Below are positions 25,527-33,646 of a stretch of 64,000 bases of DNA, piece by piece. The DNA is from Enterovibrio norvegicus_B (GTDB lineage: Bacteria; Pseudomonadota; Gammaproteobacteria; Enterobacterales; Vibrionaceae). Location: positions 19,828 to 83,827 of the forward strand of contig NZ_MDAG01000015.1 in assembly GCF_002876705.1 (NCBI RefSeq), given 5' to 3'. The notes below the pieces were generated by a model that was given only the letters and a program-made list of their open reading frames with translations, was not told where the DNA came from and ran no database searches. The first letter of the stretch is position 1. Each line of letters opens with the position of its first letter. The translations under genes were made by a program, and so were the position numbers.

Positions 25527-28500
25527 TTACAGCCTCCACTTCTTCCTTGTTTGCGGCTTCTGCTTTGCGTTGTTCCAGCACAGCTTTGTAATCACGCGGC
25601 ATCACCTTCACGATGCGCTTGAGGTTCTCATCAACGTTCGATAAGAAGGTCTCGGCAACGGCACTGCCTGTAAATGCTTGGTGTTTACCAATCATCTCTT
25701 TCAGCAATTCGATGTCTTCCGCATCCAATGGATCCAAGTCAACCAACTCTGGGTTCAGCTTAGATTCAAAGTTTTCGAATTGGTCCCAGATATAAGCAAC
25801 ACCGCCGCTCATGCCTGCTGCAAAGTTACGGCCTGTTTGACCCAGAACGATAGCAACACCACCGGTCATGTATTCACAACCGTGGTCACCGATACCTTCT
25901 ACAACCACTTTCGCACCGGAGTTACGTACACAGAAACGCTCGCCTGCTACACCGCGAATGAATGACTCACCTGAGGTTGCGCCATAGAAACACACGTTAC
26001 CAACAACAATGTTGTCTTCGGCAATGATGTCGCTCTTCGCATCTGGGTAAAGCACCAAGGTACCGCCAGATAAACCTTTACCCCAGTAGTCGTTCGCGTC
26101 GCCTTCGACTTCGAACTTCACACCTTTCGCAAGGAATGCACCGAAGCTTTGACCTGCAGAGCCTTTGAATTTCACATTCATTTGCTCAGGTAAGCCTTGG
26201 TCTTTGTAGATTTTCGAAATCTCATTCGACAGCATGGTACCGGCGCTGCGGTCCGTGTTGACGATAGCGAACTCTGCATCCACCTTGCGGCCTTCATAAA
26301 GCGCGCTTGAAGCCACTTCAATCAAGCGGCGATCCAGAATGGTTTCAAGACCGTGGTTTTGCTCGCGCTGGCAGTACATGCCGTCACCTTCACGTGGTTC
26401 TTCTTTATGAAGAACAACATTGAGGTCTAGGTTCTTGTATTTCCAGTGGCCTACATCGCTACGTACTTTCAGGTGCTGAGACTGACCTACCATTTCGTTA
26501 ATAGAACGGTAGCCAAGCTCTGCCATGACTTCACGAAGGCCTTCCGCCATGTAAGTGAAGAAGGTCACAATGTCTTCTACGCGGCCGTCAAAGCGCTCAC
26601 GCAGGGTTTTATCTTGTGTTGCGATACCAACAGGACAGGTGTTGAGGTGACACTTACGCATCATGATACAACCTTCAACAACCAGTGCTGCGGTTGCCAC
26701 GCCCCATTCTTCTGCGCCCAGTAGTGTTGCCACTGCTAAGTCGCGAGGGGTTTTCATCTGGCCATCTGATTGAACGACGATACGGTTACGTAGGCCGTTT
26801 TTCAGCAGTGTTTGGTGTGTTTCCGCCAATCCCAGTTCCCATGGCAGACCCGCGTGTTTGATTGACGACAGTGGTGATGCACCGGTACCGCCATCAAAAC
26901 CTGCAATCAGTACCACGTCAGCTTTGGCTTTTGCTACGCCTGACGCGATGGTGCCAACACCCGCTTCTGAAACCAGTTTGACGTTAACACGTGCTTCACG
27001 GTTTGCGTTTTTCAGGTCATAAATCAGCTGCGCCAAATCCTCGATAGAGTAGATATCGTGGTGTGGCGGTGGTGAAATTAGGCCGACCCCTGGGGTGGAG
27101 TGACGTGTGCGACCAATCCAGTCATCCACTTTGTGACCTGGAAGCTGACCACCTTCACCTGGCTTCGCGCCTTGCGCCATTTTGATTTGGATCTCAGCGG
27201 CATTGGTGAGGTAGTAAGACGTGACACCGAAACGACCTGATGCAACCTGTTTGATTGCTGAGCGTTCCCAATCGCCGTTGTCTTTCTTCTCAAAACGGAC
27301 TGGGTCTTCGCCACCTTCACCTGAGTTTGATTTTGCACCGATGCGGTTCATTGCAACTGCAAGGGTAGAGTGCGCTTCATGCGAGATAGAACCAAAGCTC
27401 ATTGCACCGGTCGCGAAACGCTTCAGGATGCTTTCGATTGGCTCAACCTCTTCAAGAGGAATGCTACCTGCTGGATTCTTCACAAAATCAAACTGGCTAC
27501 GCAGCGTTGCAGCATCATCGCCTTGGCTGTCTACAGCGTGGCAATACTCTTTGAACTGCTTAACGTCTTTGTTGCGCGTTGAATTCTGCAACAAGTGGAT
27601 AGTTTCAGGGTTAAACAGGTGCTTCTCACCACGTTGTTTCCACTGATAAACACCACCGACATCCAGCATTTGAACGGGAATTTCACGTGTTGGGTAACCC
27701 AAGCGGTGACGGATCAGCACTTCTTTCGCGATGTCATCAATGGTCAGGCCTTGAATACGCGAAACAGTACCGGTGAAGTATTTATCGACAACCGCTTTGC
27801 TGATACCCAATGCTTCAAAGATTTGCGCACCGTGGTATGACTGAAGGGTAGAAATACCCATTTTCGAGAAGATTTTCAGCAAGCCTGCGTTGATAGACTT
27901 ACGGTAGTTCTCGAACAACACATCCACATCCGCTTCTGGATCCAGCTTCTTGGTGCGCTGTAAATCGACCAAAGTTTCGTAGACCAGGTACGGGTTAACA
28001 GCATTCGCACCGTAGCCAACGAGTGTGGCGAAGTGATGGGTTTCACGAGCATCGCCCGTTTCGATAACAATGTCCGCTTTCGCACGAAGGCCCTTGCGGA
28101 TCAGGTGGTGGTGAACGGCACCCACTGCAAGCATCGCTGGGATTGCTGCGTGGTTAGAGTTCACGGCACGGTCAGTAAGAAGAATAATGGAGTAACCATC
28201 GTTAACCGCATCCTCTGCATACTGACAAATACGTTTTAGCGCACGTTCTAGCTTGCCGTTTTCGCCGCTTGCGCGGAATACGATATCTAGCGTTTTCGCT
28301 TGGAGGTGATCGTTATCAATCGCACGCAGCTTTTCTAGCTCGGCATTGCTCAGAACAGGGGTTTCCAATTCCACTTTACGGCAATGTTCAGGCGTTTCAA
28401 TCAACAGGTTTTGGTCTTGACCTAAGTAGGTTTTCAAAGACATGACCATACGCTCACGGATCGGATCGATCGGTGGGTTGGTGACCTGCGCGAACAACTG

Positions 28501-30066
28501 CTTGAAGTAGTTAGATAAGTGTTGAGACTGGTGAGAAAGCACAGCCAAAGGCCAGTCAGCGCCCATTGCGCCAAGCGGTTCTTTTGCATCTTTCGCCATC
28601 GGTACCAGAATTTCATTCACTTCTTCTGACGTCACACCAAACGCTTGTTGATGATGCAATAGACGCTCAGGTGATGGCTGGTGGTTCTTCGTGCCCGCTT
28701 CTGGAAGCTTATCGAGTTGTAATAAGTTCTTCTCAACCCACTCTTGGTAAGGCTGAGCAGACGCGATTTCGTTCTTCACTTCTTCATCAGAAATGATGCG
28801 ACCTTGTTCTAGGTCAGCAACGAAGATACGGCCTGGCTGCAAACGACCACGGAAGTGAACGTTTTCTGGTGCGATTTCTACCACGCCTGACTCAGATGCC
28901 ATGATGAGGTAGTCATCTTTTGTCACGGTATAGCGGCTTGGACGAAGACCATTGCGGTCAAGGGTCGCGCCAACTTTTACGCCGTCAGTGAAACACAAAG
29001 AGGCTGGGCCATCCCATGGTTCCATGATGTTGGCGTGGAATTGGTAGAAAGCACGGAGTTTAGGGTCCATGTCTTTCTTCTCTTGCCAAGCTTCCGGCAC
29101 CATCATCATCAAGACGTGCGGCATGCTACGTCCTGACAGAGTAAGGAGCTCTAGCGCCATGTCGAAGTTAGCAGAGTCAGATGCGCCTTCTTGACAGATA
29201 GGCAGTAGCATCTTGAGTTCTTGTTCGCTGAACAGCTTAGATTCAAGCAGTGCTTCACGTGCTTTCATCCAGTTCAGGTTACCACGAACGGTATTGATTT
29301 CGCCGTTGTGCGCGATATTACGGAAAGGCTGAGCCAAGCGCCAACGGGGGAATGTATTGGTTGAGAAACGTGAGTGAACCAGTGCCAACGCAGTGACCAT
29401 CGAAGAATTTTGAAGGTCTAAGAAATATTGTGGCACCTGCTCTGTGGTCAATTGACCTTTGTAGACCAGTGTTTTCGCTGAGAACGAGTTGATGTAGAAG
29501 TCATCACCAATGTTCGACACGCTTTCAAGGCACACACGAACGGTATAGTTACGAAGAACAAAAAGTTTGCGCTCTAGTTCATCGATTGAAAGGTGTTCGC
29601 CACCTGTAACAAATGCGTGTTCAAAATGGGGTTCTGTGCTTAATGGGTCAGCACCAATCATGGAGTTGTCGGTTGGCAATTCACGGTAGCCGATAACCTC
29701 CAAATCAAGACGCTTCGCATTACGTTCAAAGATCTCACGGCACTGATAACGCTTGTTTTCGTCTCTTGGGAAGAGCATGACACCAACGCCGTACTTGTCT
29801 GTCGACGGGAGCTGAATGCCGAGTGCGCGTGTTTCTTCAAGAAGAAACTCGTGAGGTTTTTGAAGAAGAATACCCGCGCCGTCACCACTGCATGGATCGC
29901 AGCCTTGACCGCCACGGTGTTCCATACGAGCCAGCATATCGAGTGCTTGGGTTACTATCGCATGGGACTTTCTGTTTTTTAGGTGGGCAACGAAGCCGAT
30001 ACCACAGGCATCGTGTTCCATCTCGGGCACATAGAGCCCCTCGGTGCGTAGCACTGAATCTGTCAT
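25519..30066 (-). CDS. gltB: Glutamate synthase large subunit, set 2 (diverged type)
   Basis: A 1515-residue glutamate synthase large subunit. The N-terminus MTDSVLRTEG...EHDACGIGF predicts a 20-residue propeptide and C21 as glutaminase nucleophile. The synthase half keeps GEGGEDPVRF and the [3Fe-4S] motif CIMMRKCHLNTC; the C-terminal beta-helix is present. It differs throughout from set 1 and is not the E. coli-like copy. I chose the ATG at 30066 with GGAAGGA before it; an earlier in-frame start at 30153 would add 29 unrelated residues. From memory V. cholerae also has two adjacent gltBD sets. Confidence 0.93.
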   Translation of the reverse strand: MTDSVLRTEGLYVPEMEHDACGIGFVAHLKNRKSHAIVTQALDMLARMEHRGGQGCDPCSGDGAGILLQKPHEFLLEETRALGIQLPSTDKYGVGVMLFPRDENKRYQCREIFERNAKRLDLEVIGYRELPTDNSMIGADPLSTEPHFEHAFVTGGEHLSIDELERKLFVLRNYTVRVCLESVSNIGDDFYINSFSAKTLVYKGQLTTEQVPQYFLDLQNSSMVTALALVHSRFSTNTFPRWRLAQPFRNIAHNGEINTVRGNLNWMKAREALLESKLFSEQELKMLLPICQEGASDSANFDMALELLTLSGRSMPHVLMMMVPEAWQEKKDMDPKLRAFYQFHANIMEPWDGPASLCFTDGVKVGATLDRNGLRPSRYTVTKDDYLIMASESGVVEIAPENVHFRGRLQPGRIFVADLEQGRIISDEEVKNEIASAQPYQEWVEKNLLQLDKLPEAGTKNHQPSPERLLHHQQAFGVTSEEVNEILVPMAKDAKEPLGAMGADWPLAVLSHQSQHLSNYFKQLFAQVTNPPIDPIRERMVMSLKTYLGQDQNLLIETPEHCRKVELETPVLSNAELEKLRAIDNDHLQAKTLDIVFRASGENGKLERALKRICQYAEDAVNDGYSIILLTDRAVNSNHAAIPAMLAVGAVHHHLIRKGLRAKADIVIETGDARETHHFATLVGYGANAVNPYLVYETLVDLQRTKKLDPEADVDVLFENYRKSINAGLLKIFSKMGISTLQSYHGAQIFEALGISKAVVDKYFTGTVSRIQGLTIDDIAKEVLIRHRLGYPTREIPVQMLDVGGVYQWKQRGEKHLFNPETIHLLQNSTRNKDVKQFKEYCHAVDSQGDDAATLRSQFDFVKNPAGSIPLEEVEPIESILKRFATGAMSFGSISHEAHSTLAVAMNRIGAKSNSGEGGEDPVRFEKKDNGDWERSAIKQVASGRFGVTSYYLTNAAEIQIKMAQGAKPGEGGQLPGHKVDDWIGRTRHSTPGVGLISPPPHHDIYSIEDLAQLIYDLKNANREARVNVKLVSEAGVGTIASGVAKAKADVVLIAGFDGGTGASPLSSIKHAGLPWELGLAETHQTLLKNGLRNRIVVQSDGQMKTPRDLAVATLLGAEEWGVATAALVVEGCIMMRKCHLNTCPVGIATQDKTLRERFDGRVEDIVTFFTYMAEGLREVMAELGYRSINEMVGQSQHLKVRSDVGHWKYKNLDLNVVLHKEEPREGDGMYCQREQNHGLETILDRRLIEVASSALYEGRKVDAEFAIVNTDRSAGTMLSNEISKIYKDQGLPEQMNVKFKGSAGQSFGAFLAKGVKFEVEGDANDYWGKGLSGGTLVLYPDAKSDIIAEDNIVVGNVCFYGATSGESFIRGVAGERFCVRNSGAKVVVEGIGDHGCEYMTGGVAIVLGQTGRNFAAGMSGGVAYIWDQFENFESKLNPELVDLDPLDAEDIELLKEMIGKHQAFTGSAVAETFLSNVDENLKRIVKVMPRDYKAVLEQRKAEAANKEEVEAVNG

Positions 30067-30656
30067 CTTTACGTCCTTCCAGTTGACACAAATGCTGTGG
30101 AAGCATTTGTCTTCCCTTGCCATACCTGTTGCGGGCATGGGCATAGCGGACACGAATATTGGAACAACAAATGTGTTGTTTCCAGGTGTCCAAGCCAGAT
30201 TACTTTCACGAAGAAAAGTAAGCCTTTTTTTCTACAAAACTATGTAGATATGCTGCGCTTTTTTCTAAATGCCAAATATGTCGCTATGAACAGGCGCAAT
30301 TTCGCGAATTATATTGCTCACAAATTAGTCGCAGCTGTAGATATCCTACATATTCCGGAATTTAATTACCATAAAAACTTAACAATCGATTGCGCATCAT
30401 TTTACATTTATTGCGTTTAATTTCGATTAAATTGACTAATTATTCGCTATGGACTGCTTTTGTTGAATATTGAGTTTTCCTTCGTGAGGTGTGGGCTAGG
30501 TAAATGTTTTTATTTTGTAATTTTTTTTCAATTCGTCGCACAAAATTACTATTTTGATTGATTCAATCGAGCTTTTCGGCTTAGTGCTGGTGATAAAATC
30601 GACGGCTTTTTTTCAGCATCATTATTTTATTACGTTTAACACTGAGGCAGTCGACG
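30067..30656. other. AT-rich divergent intergenic region, gltB set 2 / yhcC
   Basis: A 590-base gap, strongly AT-rich from about 30220 to 30650, carries the divergent promoters of gltB set 2 and yhcC. A short hairpin (TTACTTT/AAAGTAA, about 30199-30220) is followed by seven T residues in the plus direction. I see no credible ORF. Such AT-rich upstream DNA suits Lrp or H-NS control, but no defined site was recognised. Confidence 0.5.
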
Positions 30657-31583
30657 ATGGAACTTCATCATTTGGTGAATACCTTTGGTCAGGATTTACA
30701 ACGCAGGTATGGCGAAAAAGTACACAAGCTCACATTGCATGGTGGGTTTAGTTGTCCCAACCGAGATGGCACACTAGGCCGCGGTGGTTGTACATTTTGC
30801 AACGTCGCGTCGTTTGCCGATGAAACGGCTCAGCAACTGTCGGTAACAACACAGTTGTTACAGCGAGCGGGCGAAATTGGCCGAGCGAAACGTTACTTGG
30901 CATATTTTCAGGCATACACAAGTACGTATGCGGAAGTGGAAAAGCTGAAAGCCATGTATGAAGAAGCACTCAAGACCGCAGACATTGTTGGCTTGTGTGT
31001 GGGTACGCGTCCTGATTGTGTTCCTGATGCCGTTCTTGAGTTGTTGGCGAGTTATCATGCTCAAGGCTTTGAGATCTGGTTAGAGCTCGGCCTGCAAACC
31101 GCAAACGACAAAACCCTGCACCGTATAAACCGTGGTCATGACTTCGCTTGCTATGATCGTGTCACCAAGAAGGCGAGAGCCCTTGGGCTGAACGTTTGCA
31201 CCCATCTTATCGTCGGTTTACCGGGCGACACACGCGCTGATCATATCGACACCATTGAACGCGTTGTTGAGACGGGCACTGACGGTATCAAGCTTCATCC
31301 TCTTCATATTGTTGAAGGCAGTGTTATGGCGAAATCTTGGCGTGCAGGCCGTTTGGATGAAATCACGATTGAAGACTACGTCGAAAGTGCTTCAGAAATG
31401 ATCCTTCGCACGCCATCAGATGTTGTGTATCACCGCGTCTCGGCCAGTGCGCGTCGCCCAACCTTACTTGCACCAACGTGGTGTGAAAATCGGTGGTTAG
31501 CAATGACGGGTGTCGCTCGTGCGTTGACGCTAAAAGGCGCACAAGGGGCATTGTTAAATGATGCCTTTGTCTTTCCTTCCTAA
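30657..31583 (+). CDS. yhcC: Radical SAM protein, YhcC/TIGR01212 family
   Basis: A 308-residue radical SAM enzyme. The cluster cysteines are C33, C45 and C48 in CPNRDGTLGRGGCTFC, the wide-spaced CX11CX2C form that marks this family instead of the usual CX3CX2C. Later motifs include GLCVGTRPDC, ELGLQTANDKTLHRINRGHD and the C-terminal HRVSASARRPTLLAP. The exact substrate in bacteria is not firmly established; tRNA modification has been proposed for relatives. As in E. coli it lies between a glutamate synthase operon and arcB. Confidence 0.9.
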   Translation: MELHHLVNTFGQDLQRRYGEKVHKLTLHGGFSCPNRDGTLGRGGCTFCNVASFADETAQQLSVTTQLLQRAGEIGRAKRYLAYFQAYTSTYAEVEKLKAMYEEALKTADIVGLCVGTRPDCVPDAVLELLASYHAQGFEIWLELGLQTANDKTLHRINRGHDFACYDRVTKKARALGLNVCTHLIVGLPGDTRADHIDTIERVVETGTDGIKLHPLHIVEGSVMAKSWRAGRLDEITIEDYVESASEMILRTPSDVVYHRVSASARRPTLLAPTWCENRWLAMTGVARALTLKGAQGALLNDAFVFPS

Positions 31584-31652
31584 TATTCTCAAATCCGCGC
31601 TTTACTGGACATGCCTGTGCTGTAGTGACGGAAATCGCGTTACCCTAACGAA

Positions 31653-31675
31653 CCTACGTCGCAAAACGACGTAGG
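31653..31675 (+). terminator. Terminator after yhcC
   Basis: Stem CCTACGTCG / CGACGTAGG with a five-base loop, then CTTATTCGTTTTCTTT, moderately U-rich. Confidence 0.7.
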
Positions 31676-31786
31676 CTTATTCGTTTTCTTTCTCAACCAT
31701 ATGGCAAGATAAAGCGTGAGGTTTGTTCAAAAATCGAATGTGCCAGTGATAAAGACGCAAAGGAAACACAAGTTTGGGATGGTTGA

Positions 31787-33532
31787 ATGACTGATTGGAT
31801 GCCAATGGCAGCCGTAACGCTCTTTGTCGGCTTTCTTCTCGGTACGTTTTGGGCGTCTCGCCGTCGCGTTATATCGAAGAAAACGTGGCAAGCATACTTA
31901 TCAAATCTGTATTCTCCCAAAGCCATGATCGGTATTGAGGATGGCAAGATCCTGTTTGCGAATAGAGGCTTTGTACGTCTTTTCAACGTGGAAACCGTCA
32001 ATGGACATCTTGAATTCAAAGGGACAAAAGACAAATCGACGTTTGATACACTGTTGAGATACCGCCGCTGGCCCTTACCTTTTATTGATGTCACTGCTGA
32101 CTTTAGGGCGGTATCAAACCGCAATGCGCCAAGGTATGCGCGTTTTTCAGGCCTTCCTGTTTGGTGCAGTGGTCAGCGAGCGTGGATTATCTCCCTCGAG
32201 CCTGAATCTGAAAGCGTCTATAGCGAGCCCTTCGCAAACAACGACAACCATATATTCCGCAGCGTCATAAACTCTCTGGCTGAATTGGTGTGCTTTCAAG
32301 ACCGAGATGGACGCATTGTGGGTACCAACAATGCGTTTGATCGTTTCTGGAAAGAGCGAGAAGACGAAGGCCTGTTCTTTAATGCGCAAGATAACTTTGA
32401 CAGCCGCCGAACCCAACAAAGCTGGACGACCACCCCTGCTGGCGATAGTTGCTTGCTTGAAACCAGTCAAACAGTGCTTCGAGACAACGACAATCGTATC
32501 TATGGCACCTTGAGCATTAGCCACGACGTGACCAATTGGCACATGATGCAAGAAGTCTTGGAGCAAGAGATTGAGGCAAGGCAAGAAGTTGAGCAACGCT
32601 TAAAACAGCACAGTAATGTGTTGACCTCAATCTTCGAGGCCAGTGTGGACCCGATTGGGATCTATAACTCTTCTTATGTTTTCCTTGGTGGGAATGCGGC
32701 TTTTGCAGAAGCCATGGGCGCACCGCATGACAACCTTGAAGGGCAGCAAGCGGCAGATCTCATGGATCCGGATGTGTTGGCGGATCATCAGCGCGTTGAT
32801 ATACCCGTACTGAAAGATGGCAAGACCATTAAATATGAAGACTTGGTGATGAAGCGTGATGGTTCTCAAGTCTGGTATGAGTTAACAAAAACCCAATTCC
32901 GCGATCCGACGGATGACACTATCGGTGTCTTGGTGATCGCCCGTGACGTAACGGCTCGAAAAGCAACACAGCAAGAATTAGCAGACGCCATCATGGAACT
33001 TGAAGAGCTCAGCTTCGTTGATGGCTTAACGAAAGTGGCGAACCGACGCAGCTTTGACGAGCAGTTAGTGAAAATGTGGCATTCCCACATTCGTGAGCAA
33101 GAGCCATTGTCTCTTATTCTTTGCGACATTGATTTCTTCAAACCCTACAACGATAACTATGGTCATCAACAAGGCGATAAAGCCTTGCGCATGGTGGCGG
33201 AAGTCTTCCTTGATGTGATTCGACGACCGCTTGATGCGGTTGCACGGTATGGCGGTGAGGAGTTTGCCATCTTGTTGCCGAATACCTCGGAAGAGGGGGC
33301 TGTGTATGTGGCTGAAAAAATATCAGAAGCATTGGCGCGCGCCAATATCGAACATGAGTTTTCTTCTGTCTCAACGAGATTGAGCTTGAGCCAGGGTGTG
33401 GCAACCATTTTGCCGGTTCAAGGGCAAGATTATGGCGACTTGGTCTTGGCGGCTGATAAAGCCCTTTACCGTGCAAAACGCGCGGGTCGAAACCGCATCG
33501 CCTCGACAAACCTAGTCGTTGATCTCGTGTAA
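31787..33532 (+). CDS. PAS-domain diguanylate cyclase
   Basis: A 581-residue membrane-anchored sensor that should make cyclic di-GMP. A membrane segment (about 6-24) is followed by PAS-like domains at roughly 35-140, 160-275 and 285-410, a short coiled coil, and a GGDEF domain starting at DGLTKVANRRSFD. The active site is GGEEF (489-493), and an RxxD product-inhibition site (R480-D483, RPLD) is intact, so it is probably active and feedback-limited. It lies 114 bases before arcB on the same strand, with a terminator between. From memory V. cholerae has a PAS-GGDEF gene here too. Confidence 0.9.
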   Translation: MTDWMPMAAVTLFVGFLLGTFWASRRRVISKKTWQAYLSNLYSPKAMIGIEDGKILFANRGFVRLFNVETVNGHLEFKGTKDKSTFDTLLRYRRWPLPFIDVTADFRAVSNRNAPRYARFSGLPVWCSGQRAWIISLEPESESVYSEPFANNDNHIFRSVINSLAELVCFQDRDGRIVGTNNAFDRFWKEREDEGLFFNAQDNFDSRRTQQSWTTTPAGDSCLLETSQTVLRDNDNRIYGTLSISHDVTNWHMMQEVLEQEIEARQEVEQRLKQHSNVLTSIFEASVDPIGIYNSSYVFLGGNAAFAEAMGAPHDNLEGQQAADLMDPDVLADHQRVDIPVLKDGKTIKYEDLVMKRDGSQVWYELTKTQFRDPTDDTIGVLVIARDVTARKATQQELADAIMELEELSFVDGLTKVANRRSFDEQLVKMWHSHIREQEPLSLILCDIDFFKPYNDNYGHQQGDKALRMVAEVFLDVIRRPLDAVARYGGEEFAILLPNTSEEGAVYVAEKISEALARANIEHEFSSVSTRLSLSQGVATILPVQGQDYGDLVLAADKALYRAKRAGRNRIASTNLVVDLV

Positions 33533-33562
33533 ATCACGCAAGCCAATAAAAATAGGGTACAT

Positions 33563-33588
33563 AAGGGGCGTTTCGACGCCTTTTTCTT
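33563..33588 (+). terminator. Terminator between the diguanylate cyclase and arcB
   Basis: A hairpin with a TTCG tetraloop (AGGGGCGT-TTCG-ACGCCTTT) followed by TTTTCTTTA. It suggests arcB mostly relies on its own promoter. Confidence 0.75.
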
Positions 33589-33646
33589 TAGCTTGTTCTG
33601 GGGGCTCGCTATTATGTTGCTTCAGAACCGTTGATCAGGAAGTTCA

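Noticed and set aside
30097..30420. 107-codon plus-strand frame in the gltB/yhcC gap
   Set aside because: It begins antisense to the gltB upstream end and continues into AT-rich promoter DNA; no start signal or family pattern.
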